From Salmonella enterica subsp. houtenae serovar Houten (GTDB lineage: Bacteria > Pseudomonadota > Gammaproteobacteria > Enterobacterales > Enterobacteriaceae), in assembly GCA_900478215.1 (NCBI GenBank), contig LS483478.1:2046001-2110000 (forward strand): a stretch of 64,000 nucleotides of DNA. Direction: 5' to 3'. Position numbers and translations under genes: made by a program. The notes beneath the pieces are model-generated. The model saw only the letters and a program-made list of their open reading frames with translations. It was not told the origin of the DNA and did not search any database. Shown here piece after piece: positions 17,015-26,204 of the stretch (its first letter is position 1; each line of letters begins with the position of its first letter).

Positions 17015-19693
17015 TTAAGCGGATTTTTTCGCTTTCTTTTCTGCTTTCGGCGCGGCAACGACGTCTTTCTTCGCTGCAGCTTCACCTTCGGTGAAATCAC
17101 GCCCGTAGTAGGTATCCAGCAGAATCTGTTTCAGTTCGGAGATCAGCGGATAACGCGGGTTAGCGCCGGTGCACTGGTCATCGAAGGCATCTTCAGACAG
17201 TTTGTCCACATGTGCCAGGAAGTCAGCTTCCTGTACGCCTGCTTCACGAATGGATTTAGGAATGCCCAGCTCAGCTTTAATGCTTTCCAGCCATGCCAGC
17301 AGTTTTTCAATCTTAGCGGCGGTACGGTCGCCCGGCGCGCTCAGACCCAGATGGTCAGCGATTTCCGCGTAACGACGGCGTGCCTGTGGGCGGTCGTATT
17401 GGCTGAAAGCGGTCTGCTTAGTTGGGTTGTCATTCGCGTTGTAGCGGATAACGTTACAAATCAGCAGGGCGTTCGCCAGACCGTGCGGAATGTGGAACTG
17501 AGAGCCCAGTTTGTGCGCCATAGAGTGACATACGCCGAGGAAGGCGTTGGCAAACGCGATACCAGCGATAGTGGCCGCACTGTGAACACGTTCACGCGCA
17601 ACCGGGTTTTTAGACCCTTCGTGGTAAGACGCCGGCAGGTTTTCTTTCAGCAGTTTCAGCGCCTGCAACGCCTGACCGTCAGAAAACTCAGATGCCAGTA
17701 CAGAAACGTAAGCTTCCAGGGCGTGAGTTACCGCATCCAGACCACCGAACGCGCACAGGGACTTCGGCATATCCATGACCAGGTTGGCGTCGACAATCGC
17801 CATATCCGGGGTCAACGCGTAGTCTGCCAACGGATATTTCTGACCGGTGGCGTCGTCGGTGACAACGGCGAACGGCGTAACTTCAGAACCGGTACCGGAG
17901 GTGGTAGTGACGGCGATCATTTTCGCTTTCACGCCCATTTTCGGGAATTTGTAGATACGTTTACGGATGTCCATAAAGCGCAGCGCCAGTTCTTCGAAGT
18001 GGGTTTCCGGATGTTCGTACATGACCCACATAATTTTCGCAGCGTCCATCGGGGAGCCGCCGCCCAGCGCGATGATCACGTCTGGTTTGAAGGAGTTAGC
18101 CAGTTCAGCGCCTTTGCGAACAACGGAAAGGGTTGGGTCAGCTTCAACCTCAAAGAACACTTCGGTTTCAACGCCAGCCGCTTTCAGAACAGAGGTAATC
18201 TGGTCAGCGTAGCCATTGTTGAACAGGAAGCGGTCAGTCACGATGAGCGCACGTTTGTGGCCATCGGTAATCACTTCATCCAGCGCGATGGGCAGAGAGC
18301 CACGGCGGAAGTAAATAGATTTCGGAAGTTTGTGCCACAACATGTTTTCAGCTCGCTTAGCAACGGTTTTCTTGTTGATCAGGTGTTTCGGACCAACGTT
18401 TTCAGAGATGGAGTTACCACCCCAGGAACCACAACCCAGAGTCAGGGAAGGTGCGAGTTTGAAGTTGTACAGGTCGCCGATACCACCCTGAGAGGCTGGG
18501 GTGTTAATCAGGATACGCGCGGTTTTCATCTTCTGGCCGAAGTAGTTAACGCGCTCCTGCTGGTTGTCCTGGTCGGTGTACAGGCAAGAGGTGTGACCGA
18601 TACCGCCCATAGCGACCAGTTTTTCTGCTTTTTCTACCGCTTCTTCGAAATCTTTCGCACGGTACATTGCCAGAGTCGGAGACAGTTTTTCGTGGGCGAA
18701 CGGTTCGCTTTCGTCAACAACCGTGACTTCACCGATCAGAATCTTGGTGTTTTCTGGTACGGTGAAGCCTGCCAGTTCAGCGATTTTGTAGGCTGGCTGA
18801 CCCACGATAGCGGCGTTCAGCGCGCCATTTTTCAGGATAACGTTTTGAACCGCTTTCAGCTCTTGACCCTGCAGCATGTAGCCGCCGTGGCTGGCGAAAC
18901 GTTCGCGAACGGCATCATAGACGGAATCAACGACAACAACAGACTGCTCAGAAGCACAGATTACGCCGTTATCGAAGGTTTTAGACATCAGAACAGACGC
19001 AACAGCGCGTTTGATATCAGCGGTTTCATCAATAACAACAGGGGTATTGCCTGCGCCTACGCCGATCGCAGGCTTACCGGAGCTGTAGGCTGCCTTCACC
19101 ATACCCGGACCGCCAGTGGCGAGGATCAGATTAACGTCAGGGTGATGCATCAGCGCATTAGACAGTTCCACGGAAGGTTGATCGATCCAGCCAATCAGGT
19201 CTTTCGGCGCACCGGCAGCAATAGCAGCTTGCAGAACGATATCCGCCGCTTTGTTGGTCGCCTCTTTTGCACGTGGGTGCGGGGAAAAGATGATGGCGTT
19301 ACGGGTCTTCAGGCTAATCAGAGATTTGAAGATAGCGGTAGAGGTCGGGTTAGTGGTTGGAACGATACCGCAAATAATGCCGATAGGTTCTGCAATGGTG
19401 ATGGTCCCGAAGGTGTCGTCTTCAGACAGCACGCCGCAGGTTTTTTCATCTTTATAGGCGTTGTAAATATATTCAGAAGCGAAGTGGTTTTTAATCACTT
19501 TATCTTCGATGATACCCATACCGGATTCGGCAACGGCCATTTTAGCCAGCGGAATTCGGGCATCAGCAGCTGCCAGAGCGGCGGCGCGGAAGATTTTGTC
19601 GACCTGTTCTTGAGTGAAACTGGCATATTCACGCTGGGCTTTTTTTACACGCTCTACGAGTGCGTTAAGTTCAGCGACATTAGTAACAGCCAT
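17015..19693 (-). CDS. adhE: Bifunctional aldehyde/alcohol dehydrogenase AdhE
   Basis: 892 residues. It reduces acetyl-CoA to acetaldehyde and then ethanol to regenerate NAD+ in fermentation, and forms filaments (spirosomes). The N-terminal CoA-acylating aldehyde dehydrogenase domain (about 1-440) contains the catalytic cysteine in NGVICASEQ (near 246). The C-terminal Fe-dependent alcohol dehydrogenase domain (about 450-870) contains GGGSPMDAAK, GGLDAVTHALEAY and the iron-ligand histidines in GVCHSMAHKLG and FHIPHG. The tail is Lys/Ala-rich. AGGAGA precedes the start. Confidence 0.98.
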   Translation of the reverse strand: MAVTNVAELNALVERVKKAQREYASFTQEQVDKIFRAAALAAADARIPLAKMAVAESGMGIIEDKVIKNHFASEYIYNAYKDEKTCGVLSEDDTFGTITIAEPIGIICGIVPTTNPTSTAIFKSLISLKTRNAIIFSPHPRAKEATNKAADIVLQAAIAAGAPKDLIGWIDQPSVELSNALMHHPDVNLILATGGPGMVKAAYSSGKPAIGVGAGNTPVVIDETADIKRAVASVLMSKTFDNGVICASEQSVVVVDSVYDAVRERFASHGGYMLQGQELKAVQNVILKNGALNAAIVGQPAYKIAELAGFTVPENTKILIGEVTVVDESEPFAHEKLSPTLAMYRAKDFEEAVEKAEKLVAMGGIGHTSCLYTDQDNQQERVNYFGQKMKTARILINTPASQGGIGDLYNFKLAPSLTLGCGSWGGNSISENVGPKHLINKKTVAKRAENMLWHKLPKSIYFRRGSLPIALDEVITDGHKRALIVTDRFLFNNGYADQITSVLKAAGVETEVFFEVEADPTLSVVRKGAELANSFKPDVIIALGGGSPMDAAKIMWVMYEHPETHFEELALRFMDIRKRIYKFPKMGVKAKMIAVTTTSGTGSEVTPFAVVTDDATGQKYPLADYALTPDMAIVDANLVMDMPKSLCAFGGLDAVTHALEAYVSVLASEFSDGQALQALKLLKENLPASYHEGSKNPVARERVHSAATIAGIAFANAFLGVCHSMAHKLGSQFHIPHGLANALLICNVIRYNANDNPTKQTAFSQYDRPQARRRYAEIADHLGLSAPGDRTAAKIEKLLAWLESIKAELGIPKSIREAGVQEADFLAHVDKLSEDAFDDQCTGANPRYPLISELKQILLDTYYGRDFTEGEAAAKKDVVAAPKAEKKAKKSA

Positions 19694-19917
19694 AATGCTC
19701 TCCTGATAATGTTAAACTTTTTTAGTAAATCATCTGCGCGATACGTGAGTATAGACAGATCGACGATACTTTGTATAAATGCCTGAAATTCAGGTGGTTA
19801 CTTAACGTCCGTTTCGCTCTGATTTACTAAAAGAGCTTCTGCGTGAGCATCATTTAACTCTAACGCGTTACGTCCAGGTGGCGTTAGCAAGATTACTCAC
19901 TTCTGAGTAGCGATTGT

Positions 19918-19931
19918 GTGATCTAAATCAA
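19918..19931. promoter_or_regulatory. FNR/CRP-like dyad upstream of adhE
   Basis: GTGATCTAAATCAA matches the FNR consensus TTGAT-N4-ATCAA at 9 of 10 bases, and the surrounding TGTGATCTAAATCAAG also resembles a CRP site. It lies about 225 bp upstream of adhE and 240 bp upstream of ychE. Which regulator uses it is not decidable from sequence. Confidence 0.5.
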
Positions 19932-20169
19932 GGTTACGCAAAGCTGACACCTTTCAGCAGGCCATTTTAGCGTTTTATATAAAATGTTAAAAAATCGTTG
20001 TCATGAATAGTGAATGGATTAGCATAACTAGTACATATAAATAACAGCGATGAATGGATGAAATTAGGTGTAGATAAGAGGTGAACTATGCGAATAAAAG
20101 GCGTATCTTCTGCGCGTTTTGATCATTAACGAACATTGACTTCATCCGGCTAACGCTTCGGAGCTAACC

Positions 20170-20817
20170 GTGATTCAAACGCTTTTTGATTTTCCTGTTT
20201 ACTTTAAGTTTTTTATCGGGCTCTTTGCGCTGGTTAACCCAGTAGGGATTATTCCCGTTTTCATCAGCATGACCAGCTACCAGACGGCCACGGCGCGTAA
20301 TAAAACTAATCTCACCGCGAATCTGTCGGTTGCGATTATCTTGTGGAGTTCCTTATTCCTCGGAGATGGCATCCTGCAGCTGTTTGGTATTTCTATTGAT
20401 TCGTTCAGAATTGCGGGCGGTATCCTGGTCGTCACCATTGCAATGTCGATGATCAGCGGGAAGCTGGGGGAAGATAAACAAAACAAGCAAGAAAAGTCAG
20501 AGACAGCCATACGCGAGAGCATTGGCGTTGTGCCGTTAGCGCTACCGTTAATGGCGGGGCCAGGGGCGATTAGCTCCACTATCGTCTGGGGGACGCGTTA
20601 TCACAGCATCGCGCATTTGCTTGGTTTTTCCGTTGCCATTGCGCTATTTGCGCTTTGCTGCTGGGGCGTGTTCCGTATGGCGCCGTGGCTGGTTCGTTTG
20701 CTGGGGCAAACCGGTATCAACGTTATTACCCGAATCATGGGATTGCTGTTAATGGCGCTCGGCATCGAATTTATTGTCACAGGAATAAAAGGCATTTTCC
20801 CCGGCCTGCTCAACTAA
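20170..20817 (+). CDS. ychE: MarC-family inner membrane protein YchE
   Basis: 215 residues, about six membrane helices, starting FKFFIGLFALVNPVGIIPVF, the typical MarC/UPF0056 opening. Function is unknown; MarC proteins were once linked to multiple antibiotic resistance, which was later not supported. The start is GTG (20170) with CGGAG upstream. The 476 bp before it form a shared control region with divergent adhE. Confidence 0.94.
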   Translation: MIQTLFDFPVYFKFFIGLFALVNPVGIIPVFISMTSYQTATARNKTNLTANLSVAIILWSSLFLGDGILQLFGISIDSFRIAGGILVVTIAMSMISGKLGEDKQNKQEKSETAIRESIGVVPLALPLMAGPGAISSTIVWGTRYHSIAHLLGFSVAIALFALCCWGVFRMAPWLVRLLGQTGINVITRIMGLLLMALGIEFIVTGIKGIFPGLLN

Positions 20818-20838
20818 ACCCCCGCCTATTGATTTACA

Positions 20839-20862
20839 GGCGGCGCCCTAAGGGTGCCGCCG
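20839..20862 (+). terminator. Probable hairpin after ychE
   Basis: GGCGGCGCCC and GGGTGCCGCC form a GC-rich stem 21 nt after the ychE stop. There is no T tract, so it may be a weak or Rho-assisted terminator. Confidence 0.5.
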
Positions 20863-21573
20863 TGTGACATTCCCATGTAACATTTCTTACTTTGATAAGT
20901 ATTCAGCGTTTAAATGATAAAGAATACTACTATAACCTAACGCTATTTATTTTTATTAATCAAATAATTATGAACATTACTCAGTCCGTGATAAGCGGTA
21001 CGTCTGTTATTTTATTCACACCATACTCTGGGGCTTGATGAAGGATTATTGAAATGTTATTAGTTGTTTCAGCGCTACCGTAGATGAATGTGCTAAATAA
21101 TGAGCATTTGTTAAATTTGCGTATGTTTTTTGACGCAGGCATACCCTACAGGGTGATAAAGAGAGTTTTTTTCAACAGCTCATTGATTAAAAAGAATAAA
21201 TTGAGGTTTTTTTAATATTTTTTAGCCGTTTTTCTGGACGGGGGATTTTCCATAAAAGAGAATTGGTTAACAAATTTGTAAAATGAATTGGCGGTTCAGA
21301 AACGCATTTGATACTTTCCGGCCAAACATTTGCAGAAGATTTCACATTGTTGATAACTATTTTCATTTAGAGGGTTGTCAGAAATAACGTGCGACGTGGA
21401 CAGGTACGTCGTATACCGAATCGACGAAAGGCGATCGAACGAATCGTCAGAATAAATAAAGTCGGTGATAGCAAAAGCAGTGACAGACCTGGCAGTACAC
21501 CACCAGTGCTGTACAGGAACCCTGACGGGATTAAACAGGCTGGTAAAAACCAGTAATTATAATGAGTGGAGTA
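20863..21573 (+). other. Long AT-rich intergenic region and leader upstream of oppA
   Basis: About 710 bp with no supportable gene. It is strongly AT-rich to about 21360, with several T runs (for example near 21170 and 21210). From about 21370 base composition rises, suggesting the transcribed leader. A small hairpin CTGGT-AAAA-ACCAG (21540-21553) lies just before the ribosome-binding site. In E. coli, oppA is repressed by Lrp and by the sRNA GcvB; Lrp sites would lie here but I cannot place them. Confidence 0.5.
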
Positions 21574-21582
21574 CAAACACAA
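21574..21582 (+). promoter_or_regulatory. CA-rich GcvB sRNA target overlapping the oppA start
   Basis: CAAACACAA lies between the ribosome-binding site (GGAG, 21568-21571) and the ATG at 21582. It is complementary to UUGUGUUUG in the G/U-rich R1 region of GcvB as I recall it. oppA is an established GcvB target in Salmonella; the exact pairing here is inference. Confidence 0.65.
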
Positions 21583-23213
21583 TGTCTAACATCACGAAAA
21601 AAAGTTTGATTGCAGCGGGAATACTCACTGCCTTCATCGCCGCCAGCGCTGCGACTGCGGCAGACGTTCCCGCCGGCGTTCAGTTAGCCGACAAGCAAAC
21701 GTTGGTACGTAATAATGGCTCAGAAGTGCAGTCTCTCGACCCGCATAAAATTGAAGGCGTGCCGGAATCGAACGTCAGCCGTGACCTCTTCGAAGGCTTA
21801 TTAATTAGCGATGTCGAGGGGCATCCTTCACCGGGCGTCGCGGAAAAATGGGAAAATAAAGATTTTAAAGTCTGGACATTCCACCTGCGTAAAAATGCGA
21901 AATGGTCAGATGGTACGCCCGTCACCGCCCATGATTTCGTTTATAGCTGGCAACGCCTGGCCGATCCTAATACGGCATCGCCGTATGCCAGTTATCTGCA
22001 ATACGGTCATATTGCTAATGTCGACGACATCATCGCCGGTAAAAAAACCGCCACCGATCTGGGGGTAAAAGCGCTTGATGATCACACCTTTGAAGTGACC
22101 CTGAGTGAGCCGGTGCCTTATTTCTACAAATTGTTAGTGCACCCTTCAGTGTCTCCCGTACCGAAAGCCGCAGTCGAAAAATTTGGCGATAAATGGACGC
22201 AACCGGCCAATATTGTCACCAACGGCGCCTATAAGTTAAAAAACTGGGTGGTGAACGAACGTATCGTACTGGAGCGTAACCCACAATACTGGGATAACGA
22301 CAAAACCGTCATCAATCAGGTGACTTATTTGCCTATCTCCTCGGAAGTGACGGATGTGAACCGCTACCGCAGCGGCGAGATCGACATGACTTATAACAAC
22401 ATGCCGATCGAATTATTCCAGAAACTGAAAAAAGAGATCCCCAATGAAGTTCGCGTAGACCCTTATTTGTGTACCTATTATTACGAAATTAACAACCAAA
22501 AAGCGCCGTTTAATGATGTCCGTGTGCGTACAGCGCTGAAACTGGCATTAGATCGCGATATTATTGTTAATAAGGTTAAAAATCAGGGCGATTTGCCCGC
22601 CTACAGCTACACGCCACCGTATACTGATGGCGCGAAACTGGTAGAACCTGAGTGGTTCACATGGTCCCAGCAAAAACGTAATGAAGAAGCGAAGAAATTG
22701 TTGGCTGAAGCCGGCTTTACGGCGGATAAGCCTTTAACATTCGACCTGCTGTATAACACCTCCGATCTGCATAAAAAACTGGCGATTGCCGTGGCGTCTA
22801 TCTGGAAGAAAAATCTGGGCGTCAATGTGAATCTGGAGAATCAGGAGTGGAAAACCTTCCTGGACACCCGTCATCAGGGCACCTTTGATGTTGCCAGAGC
22901 CGGGTGGTGCGCAGATTATAATGAACCGACCTCGTTCCTGAATACCATGTTGTCCGACAGTTCAAATAATACCGCGCATTATAAGAGCCCGGCGTTTGAT
23001 AAGCTGATTGCCGACACGCTGAAAGTGGCGGACGATAAGCAGCGTAGCGAACTGTACGCTAAAGCGGAGCAGCAGTTAGATAAAGACTCCGCTATTGTGC
23101 CGGTGTATTACTACGTTAACGCGCGCCTGGTGAAACCCTGGGTGGGCGGGTATACCGGTAAAGACCCGCTGGATAATATCTATGTGAAAAACTTATATAT
23201 TATCAAACATTAA
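21582..23213 (+). CDS. oppA: Periplasmic oligopeptide-binding protein OppA
   Basis: 543 residues. A 26-residue Sec signal peptide (MSNITKKSLIAAG...SAATA) precedes mature ADVPAGV. It binds peptides of about 2-5 residues with little sequence preference and feeds the OppBCDF transporter. The mature sequence follows the well-known Salmonella OppA, with the family signature RYRSGEIDMTYNNMP. The frame is open further upstream, but the signal peptide and GGAG fix the ATG at 21582. I note several substitutions against remembered Typhimurium OppA (for example KNAKW for ENAKW, DNDKT for DNAKT). Confidence 0.97.
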   Translation: MSNITKKSLIAAGILTAFIAASAATAADVPAGVQLADKQTLVRNNGSEVQSLDPHKIEGVPESNVSRDLFEGLLISDVEGHPSPGVAEKWENKDFKVWTFHLRKNAKWSDGTPVTAHDFVYSWQRLADPNTASPYASYLQYGHIANVDDIIAGKKTATDLGVKALDDHTFEVTLSEPVPYFYKLLVHPSVSPVPKAAVEKFGDKWTQPANIVTNGAYKLKNWVVNERIVLERNPQYWDNDKTVINQVTYLPISSEVTDVNRYRSGEIDMTYNNMPIELFQKLKKEIPNEVRVDPYLCTYYYEINNQKAPFNDVRVRTALKLALDRDIIVNKVKNQGDLPAYSYTPPYTDGAKLVEPEWFTWSQQKRNEEAKKLLAEAGFTADKPLTFDLLYNTSDLHKKLAIAVASIWKKNLGVNVNLENQEWKTFLDTRHQGTFDVARAGWCADYNEPTSFLNTMLSDSSNNTAHYKSPAFDKLIADTLKVADDKQRSELYAKAEQQLDKDSAIVPVYYYVNARLVKPWVGGYTGKDPLDNIYVKNLYIIKH

Positions 23214-23221
23214 TGGCAAGA

Positions 23222-23258
23222 CATGGGACAACCACGGTTGTCCCATGGTGTCTTTTTT
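23222..23258 (+). terminator. Attenuating hairpin between oppA and oppB
   Basis: CATGGGACAACC (23222-23233) and GGTTGTCCCATG (23236-23247) pair perfectly over 12 bp with a 2-nt loop, followed by GTGTCTTTTTTC. It sits just after the oppA stop. Such a partial terminator or 3'-end stabiliser would explain why oppA is made in excess over oppBCDF. Confidence 0.85.
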
Positions 23259-23335
23259 CATCGCACTATAACTTTCCCTGTCGGATCTGTTTGTCACGTC
23301 AGGGAAGTAAAGGCACACGCCAGAAGGTATGGGCA

Positions 23336-24256
23336 ATGTTGAAATTTATTTTACGCCGCTGTCTGGAAGCGATTCCGACGCTATTTATTCTTATTACCAT
23401 CTCTTTCTTTATGATGCGCCTCGCGCCGGGCAGCCCTTTTACTGGTGAGCGCGCATTGCCACCGGAAGTGCTGGCCAATATTGAAGCAAAATATCATCTG
23501 AACGATCCCATCATGACGCAGTACTTCAGCTACTTGAAGCAGTTGGCGCATGGCGATTTTGGACCATCGTTTAAATACAAAGATTACACGGTCAACGATC
23601 TGGTTGCCGCCAGCTTCCCGGTTTCGGCGAAACTTGGCGCCGCCGCTTTTTTCCTGGCGGTCATTATTGGCGTCAGCGCTGGCGTGATTGCCGCGCTAAA
23701 GCAAAATACGCGATGGGATTATACGGTCATGGGATTTGCCATGACCGGCGTCGTTATCCCCAGTTTTGTGGTGGCGCCGTTACTGGTGATGGTCTTTGCG
23801 ATAACCTTGCAATGGCTGCCTGGTGGCGGCTGGAACGGCGGGGCGCTGAAATTTATGATCCTGCCGATGGTTGCGCTTTCACTGGCCTATATTGCCAGCA
23901 TTGCTCGTATTACGCGCGGCTCAATGATTGAAGTTCTGCATTCGAACTTTATTCGTACCGCACGGGCAAAAGGATTACCGATGCGCAGAATCATCTTCCG
24001 CCATGCGTTAAAACCTGCGCTGCTGCCGGTTTTATCCTATATGGGACCAGCCTTTGTCGGCATTATTACCGGCTCAATGGTGATTGAAACTATTTATGGC
24101 TTACCGGGCATTGGGCAGCTTTTCGTTAATGGCGCGCTCAACCGCGATTACTCGCTGGTGTTAAGTTTGACCATTTTAGTCGGGGCGCTGACCATATTGT
24201 TTAACGCCATTGTCGATGTGCTCTATGCCGTTATCGATCCGAAAATTCGCTACTGA
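23336..24256 (+). CDS. oppB: Oligopeptide ABC transporter permease OppB
   Basis: 306 residues, six membrane helices. N-terminus MLKFILRRCLEAIPTLFI is typical of DppB/OppB permeases. The EAA coupling loop is visible as FIRTARAKGLPMRRIIFRHA. An in-frame ATG upstream (23213) overlaps the oppA stop and the hairpin and is not credible as a start. The ATG at 23336 gives the family N-terminus. Confidence 0.96.
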   Translation: MLKFILRRCLEAIPTLFILITISFFMMRLAPGSPFTGERALPPEVLANIEAKYHLNDPIMTQYFSYLKQLAHGDFGPSFKYKDYTVNDLVAASFPVSAKLGAAAFFLAVIIGVSAGVIAALKQNTRWDYTVMGFAMTGVVIPSFVVAPLLVMVFAITLQWLPGGGWNGGALKFMILPMVALSLAYIASIARITRGSMIEVLHSNFIRTARAKGLPMRRIIFRHALKPALLPVLSYMGPAFVGIITGSMVIETIYGLPGIGQLFVNGALNRDYSLVLSLTILVGALTILFNAIVDVLYAVIDPKIRY

Positions 24257-24270
24257 TACTGGAGCTCGCG

Positions 24271-25179
24271 ATGATGTTAAGTAAGAAAAACAGCGAGACG
24301 CTGGAAAATTTCAGTGAAAAGCTGGAAGTGGAGGGCCGCAGCCTTTGGCAGGATGCCCGCCGACGCTTTATGCATAACCGCGCGGCGGTGGCCAGTCTTA
24401 TTGTCCTGTTCCTGATTGCCTTATTCGTGACAGTGGCGCCTATGCTGTCGCAATTTACCTATTTCGATACCGACTGGGGCATGATGTCCAGCGCGCCGGA
24501 TATGGCGTCCGGCCACTATTTCGGTACTGACTCTTCCGGGCGCGATCTGTTGGTGCGCGTCGCCATCGGCGGGCGTATCTCATTGATGGTCGGTATTGCC
24601 GCCGCGCTGGTGGCGGTCATTGTCGGGACACTGTATGGCTCGCTGTCCGGGTATCTGGGCGGCAAAATTGATTCCGTGATGATGCGTTTGCTGGAGATCC
24701 TCAACTCGTTCCCATTTATGTTCTTTGTGATTTTGCTGGTGACGTTCTTTGGACAGAACATTCTGTTGATTTTCGTCGCCATCGGTATGGTCTCCTGGCT
24801 TGATATGGCGCGTATCGTGCGTGGCCAAACCCTAAGTCTTAAACGTAAAGAGTTCATCGAAGCCGCGCAGGTGGGTGGTGTGTCGACCGCCAGCATTGTG
24901 ATCCGCCATATTGTGCCTAACGTCCTGGGCGTAGTGGTAGTGTATGCGTCGTTGCTGGTGCCCAGCATGATTCTGTTTGAGTCTTTCCTCAGTTTCCTGG
25001 GGCTTGGGACGCAGGAACCGTTAAGTAGTTGGGGAGCGTTGTTGAGCGATGGCGCAAATTCAATGGAAGTCTCACCGTGGCTGCTGCTGTTTCCGGCGGG
25101 TTTTCTCGTGGTGACGTTATTCTGTTTTAACTTTATTGGCGATGGCCTGCGTGATGCCCTCGACCCGAAAGATCGTTAA
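24271..25179 (+). CDS. oppC: Oligopeptide ABC transporter permease OppC
   Basis: 302 residues, six membrane helices, partner permease of OppB. The EAA loop is FIEAAQVGGVSTASIVIRH. A cytoplasmic N-terminal extension of about 38 residues precedes the first helix. Start ATGATG at 24271 follows CTGGAG. It lies 14 nt after oppB and 11 nt before oppD. Confidence 0.96.
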   Translation: MMLSKKNSETLENFSEKLEVEGRSLWQDARRRFMHNRAAVASLIVLFLIALFVTVAPMLSQFTYFDTDWGMMSSAPDMASGHYFGTDSSGRDLLVRVAIGGRISLMVGIAAALVAVIVGTLYGSLSGYLGGKIDSVMMRLLEILNSFPFMFFVILLVTFFGQNILLIFVAIGMVSWLDMARIVRGQTLSLKRKEFIEAAQVGGVSTASIVIRHIVPNVLGVVVVYASLLVPSMILFESFLSFLGLGTQEPLSSWGALLSDGANSMEVSPWLLLFPAGFLVVTLFCFNFIGDGLRDALDPKDR

Positions 25180-25190
25180 GGAGTACAGCC

Positions 25191-26204
25191 ATGAGCTTAT
25201 CAGAAACCGCAAGCGCGACTCAGGCGCAGCAACCGGCGAATGTACTGCTGGAGGTAAACGATCTTCGTGTTACGTTCGCTACGCCTGATGGCGATGTAAC
25301 GGCGGTCAACGATCTGAACTTTACGCTTCGCGCAGGAGAAACGTTAGGCATTGTTGGCGAGTCTGGGTCGGGGAAATCGCAAACTGCGTTCGCATTAATG
25401 GGATTGCTGGCGACTAATGGTCGAATCGGCGGTTCTGCGACCTTCAACGGACGTGAAATTCTTAACCTGCCTGAGCGCGAACTGAATACGCTGCGCGCAG
25501 AACAGATTTCGATGATTTTTCAGGACCCGATGACCTCGTTAAATCCTTATATGCGCGTTGGGGAGCAGTTAATGGAAGTCCTGATGCTGCATAAAGGTAT
25601 GAGCAAAGCGGAAGCTTTTGAAGAGTCCGTCAGAATGCTGGATGCAGTAAAAATGCCGGAAGCGCGCAAACGGATGAAAATGTACCCGCACGAGTTTTCC
25701 GGCGGAATGCGTCAACGTGTGATGATTGCGATGGCGCTGTTGTGCAGGCCGAAACTACTTATTGCCGATGAGCCTACCACCGCGCTTGATGTTACCGTGC
25801 AGGCGCAGATTATGACCTTGCTTAATGAGCTAAAGCGCGAATTTAATACCGCCATTATCATGATTACCCATGATCTGGGCGTGGTAGCGGGCATTTGCGA
25901 TAAGGTCCTGGTGATGTATGCCGGGCGCACAATGGAATACGGTAAGGCGCGCGATGTCTTTTATCAGCCCGTTCATCCGTATTCAATCGGCCTGCTTAAT
26001 GCGGTGCCGCGTCTGGATAGCGAGGGGGAGAAAATGTTGACGATTCCGGGAAATCCTCCCAATTTATTGCGTTTGCCTAAAGGTTGTCCGTTCCAGCCGC
26101 GTTGTCCTCATGCGATGGAAATCTGCAATAATGCGCCGCCACTTGAAGCGTTCAGTCCTGGTCGTTTGCGCGCCTGTTTTAAACCGGTGGAGGAACTGCT
26201 ATGA
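25191..26204 (+). CDS. oppD: Oligopeptide ABC transporter ATPase OppD
   Basis: 337 residues. Walker A GESGSGKSQ, signature EFSGGMRQRV, Walker B LLIADEPTTALD, and switch histidine ITHD. The C-terminal oligopeptide-type extension contains the cysteine group GCPFQPRCPHAMEIC. OppD and OppF form a heterodimer that powers uptake. The stop overlaps the oppF start by 4 nt (ATGA). Confidence 0.97.
   Translation: MSLSETASATQAQQPANVLLEVNDLRVTFATPDGDVTAVNDLNFTLRAGETLGIVGESGSGKSQTAFALMGLLATNGRIGGSATFNGREILNLPERELNTLRAEQISMIFQDPMTSLNPYMRVGEQLMEVLMLHKGMSKAEAFEESVRMLDAVKMPEARKRMKMYPHEFSGGMRQRVMIAMALLCRPKLLIADEPTTALDVTVQAQIMTLLNELKREFNTAIIMITHDLGVVAGICDKVLVMYAGRTMEYGKARDVFYQPVHPYSIGLLNAVPRLDSEGEKMLTIPGNPPNLLRLPKGCPFQPRCPHAMEICNNAPPLEAFSPGRLRACFKPVEELL

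Noticed and set aside
17210..19786. Open frame of 858 codons on the plus strand, antisense to adhE
   Set aside because: It is almost wholly opposite adhE and shows no recognisable domain or plausible composition. Long antisense frames arise from the strong codon bias of highly expressed genes; adhE explains this DNA completely.
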